A stretch of DNA of 64,000 bases from Portunus trituberculatus. Its lineage: Eukaryota > Arthropoda > Malacostraca > Decapoda > Portunidae. The notes below the pieces were generated by a model. That model was not told the origin of the DNA and searched no databases. It saw nothing but the letters and a program-made list of their open reading frames with translations. The DNA is taken from assembly GCF_017591435.1 (NCBI RefSeq), contig NC_059294.1, forward strand, positions 15,189,378 to 15,253,377, given 5' to 3'. The position numbers and the translations under genes were made by a program. Below are positions 63,313 through 64,000 of the stretch, one piece after another. How positions within the stretch are numbered: position 1 is the first letter of the stretch; each line of letters starts with the position of its first letter.

Positions 63313-63391
<79 letters not shown>
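63313..63391. repeat. (AC)n microsatellite, 79 bp
   Basis: Pure AC dinucleotides. Confidence 0.97.
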
Positions 63392-63393
<2 letters not shown>

Positions 63394-63784
63394 CCGTCCA
63401 TGCACCATTAGAGACACCAGCGAGGCGTATCACCGTTACATCCCGCATTGCACATTGCACATGCCACTCGCTCTCCAGCTCCCCGTCCCTTGATCTGCCA
63501 TTCCTCTACCGATCGTTGATGAAGAAAGCCGACAGTGGTCAAAATGTGATAAAGTCATTCACATCACCTCTTCATGTTGGTAATGTGTAAGTGCGCCCCG
63601 CTTTGCACCTGTCGAGAGTAATTACCGTGAGGGAAAGAGCCGTGCCTCCCTGTTAGCAACAAGGAGGAACCCATGGAAGGTCACGTTCACCGCCGGTCAG
63701 TTCCTGTGGTAGCTTTTCTCCCTCCGAGACTGTCTATAATGAGCGAATCGCATCATGGGGAATAATAAAACATGTGAATATGAA
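63392..63784. other. No gene recognised
   Basis: GC content is higher than average for the window; could be near a promoter or exon outside the window, but no signal was read. Confidence 0.3.
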
Positions 63785-63802
63785 TGTGTGTGTGTGTGTG
63801 TG

Positions 63803-63882
<80 letters not shown>
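63785..63882. repeat. (TG)n microsatellite, 98 bp
   Basis: TG dinucleotides with a single interruption (TGTTGTG) near 63802. Confidence 0.97.
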
Positions 63883-63884
<2 letters not shown>

Positions 63885-64000
63885 TCGCTGGCTGGGTGCA
63901 ATATCTGAGGTGGGTCCTGTTTGTACACCAAATCAGCTTCATAAACATGTTTTACCAGACACTGGGACGGGCAGTGTTCCTCTAACCATTGGGCGACACT

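Overview
This is eukaryotic, intron-bearing, repeat-choked DNA, most likely from an arthropod and, by inference, a decapod crustacean. The evidence is the very dense and long dinucleotide microsatellites, CCTAA/TTAGG-type motifs (the arthropod telomere unit), a DIRS-type retrotransposon, many pogo/Tigger-like and Harbinger-like DNA elements, and several lineages of non-LTR retrotransposon. No bacterial gene organisation, rRNA or CRISPR array is visible. Positions 61001-61500 are an assembly gap of exactly 500 N.

Host genes are few. A minus-strand exon at 126-474 encodes a THAP-type DNA-binding domain in which both N-terminal zinc cysteines appear as tyrosines. A second minus-strand gene is represented by an internal exon (58773-58958) and a terminal exon (50138-50884). 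They join in phase 0 across an intron of about 7.9 kb and encode an unrecognised protein with a poly-Ser tract and a C-terminal PPxY motif.

Layout. 1-11 kb: THAP exon, degenerate tandem repeats, an unclassified block between two (TA)n tracts, nested TA-flanked terminal-inverted-repeat elements, and two Harbinger-like elements in opposite orientation. 11-17.5 kb: a decayed DIRS retroelement (gag-like region, reverse transcriptase, tyrosine recombinase, inverted terminal repeats) lying between pieces of a non-LTR element called C here. 17.5-26.2 kb: element X (5'-truncated) and element N (6.3 kb, two ORFs with RRM, zinc knuckles, endonuclease, reverse transcriptase and RNase H), both bracketed by (CT)n. 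27-32.9 kb: a minus-strand CR1-like element M with an SGNH-esterase ORF1, interrupted by a piggyBac-like element (TTAA duplication) and by a Tigger-like element that itself carries another CR1-like fragment. 32.9-45.2 kb: four head-to-tail copies (P1-P4) of a second CR1-like family with (AC)n tails, P1 being split by a second copy of the same Tigger-like element. 45-50 kb: mostly unannotatable sequence with microsatellites and one TIR element. 50-59 kb: the minus-strand gene, whose intron holds three antisense truncated retrotransposon fragments (E1-E3) strung between (GA)n tracts. 57-64 kb: tRNA-derived SINEs, the gap and more microsatellites.

The strongest unifying signal is that retrotransposons of several unrelated lineages sit end to end, each directly abutting a long dinucleotide repeat that continues in the same phase and strand on the other side. 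This suggests microsatellite-targeted (or microsatellite-seeded) retrotransposition, with assembly misjoining at microsatellites as the main rival explanation. All element names (N, X, C, M, P, E) are local labels, and clade assignments are inferences from motifs read by eye.
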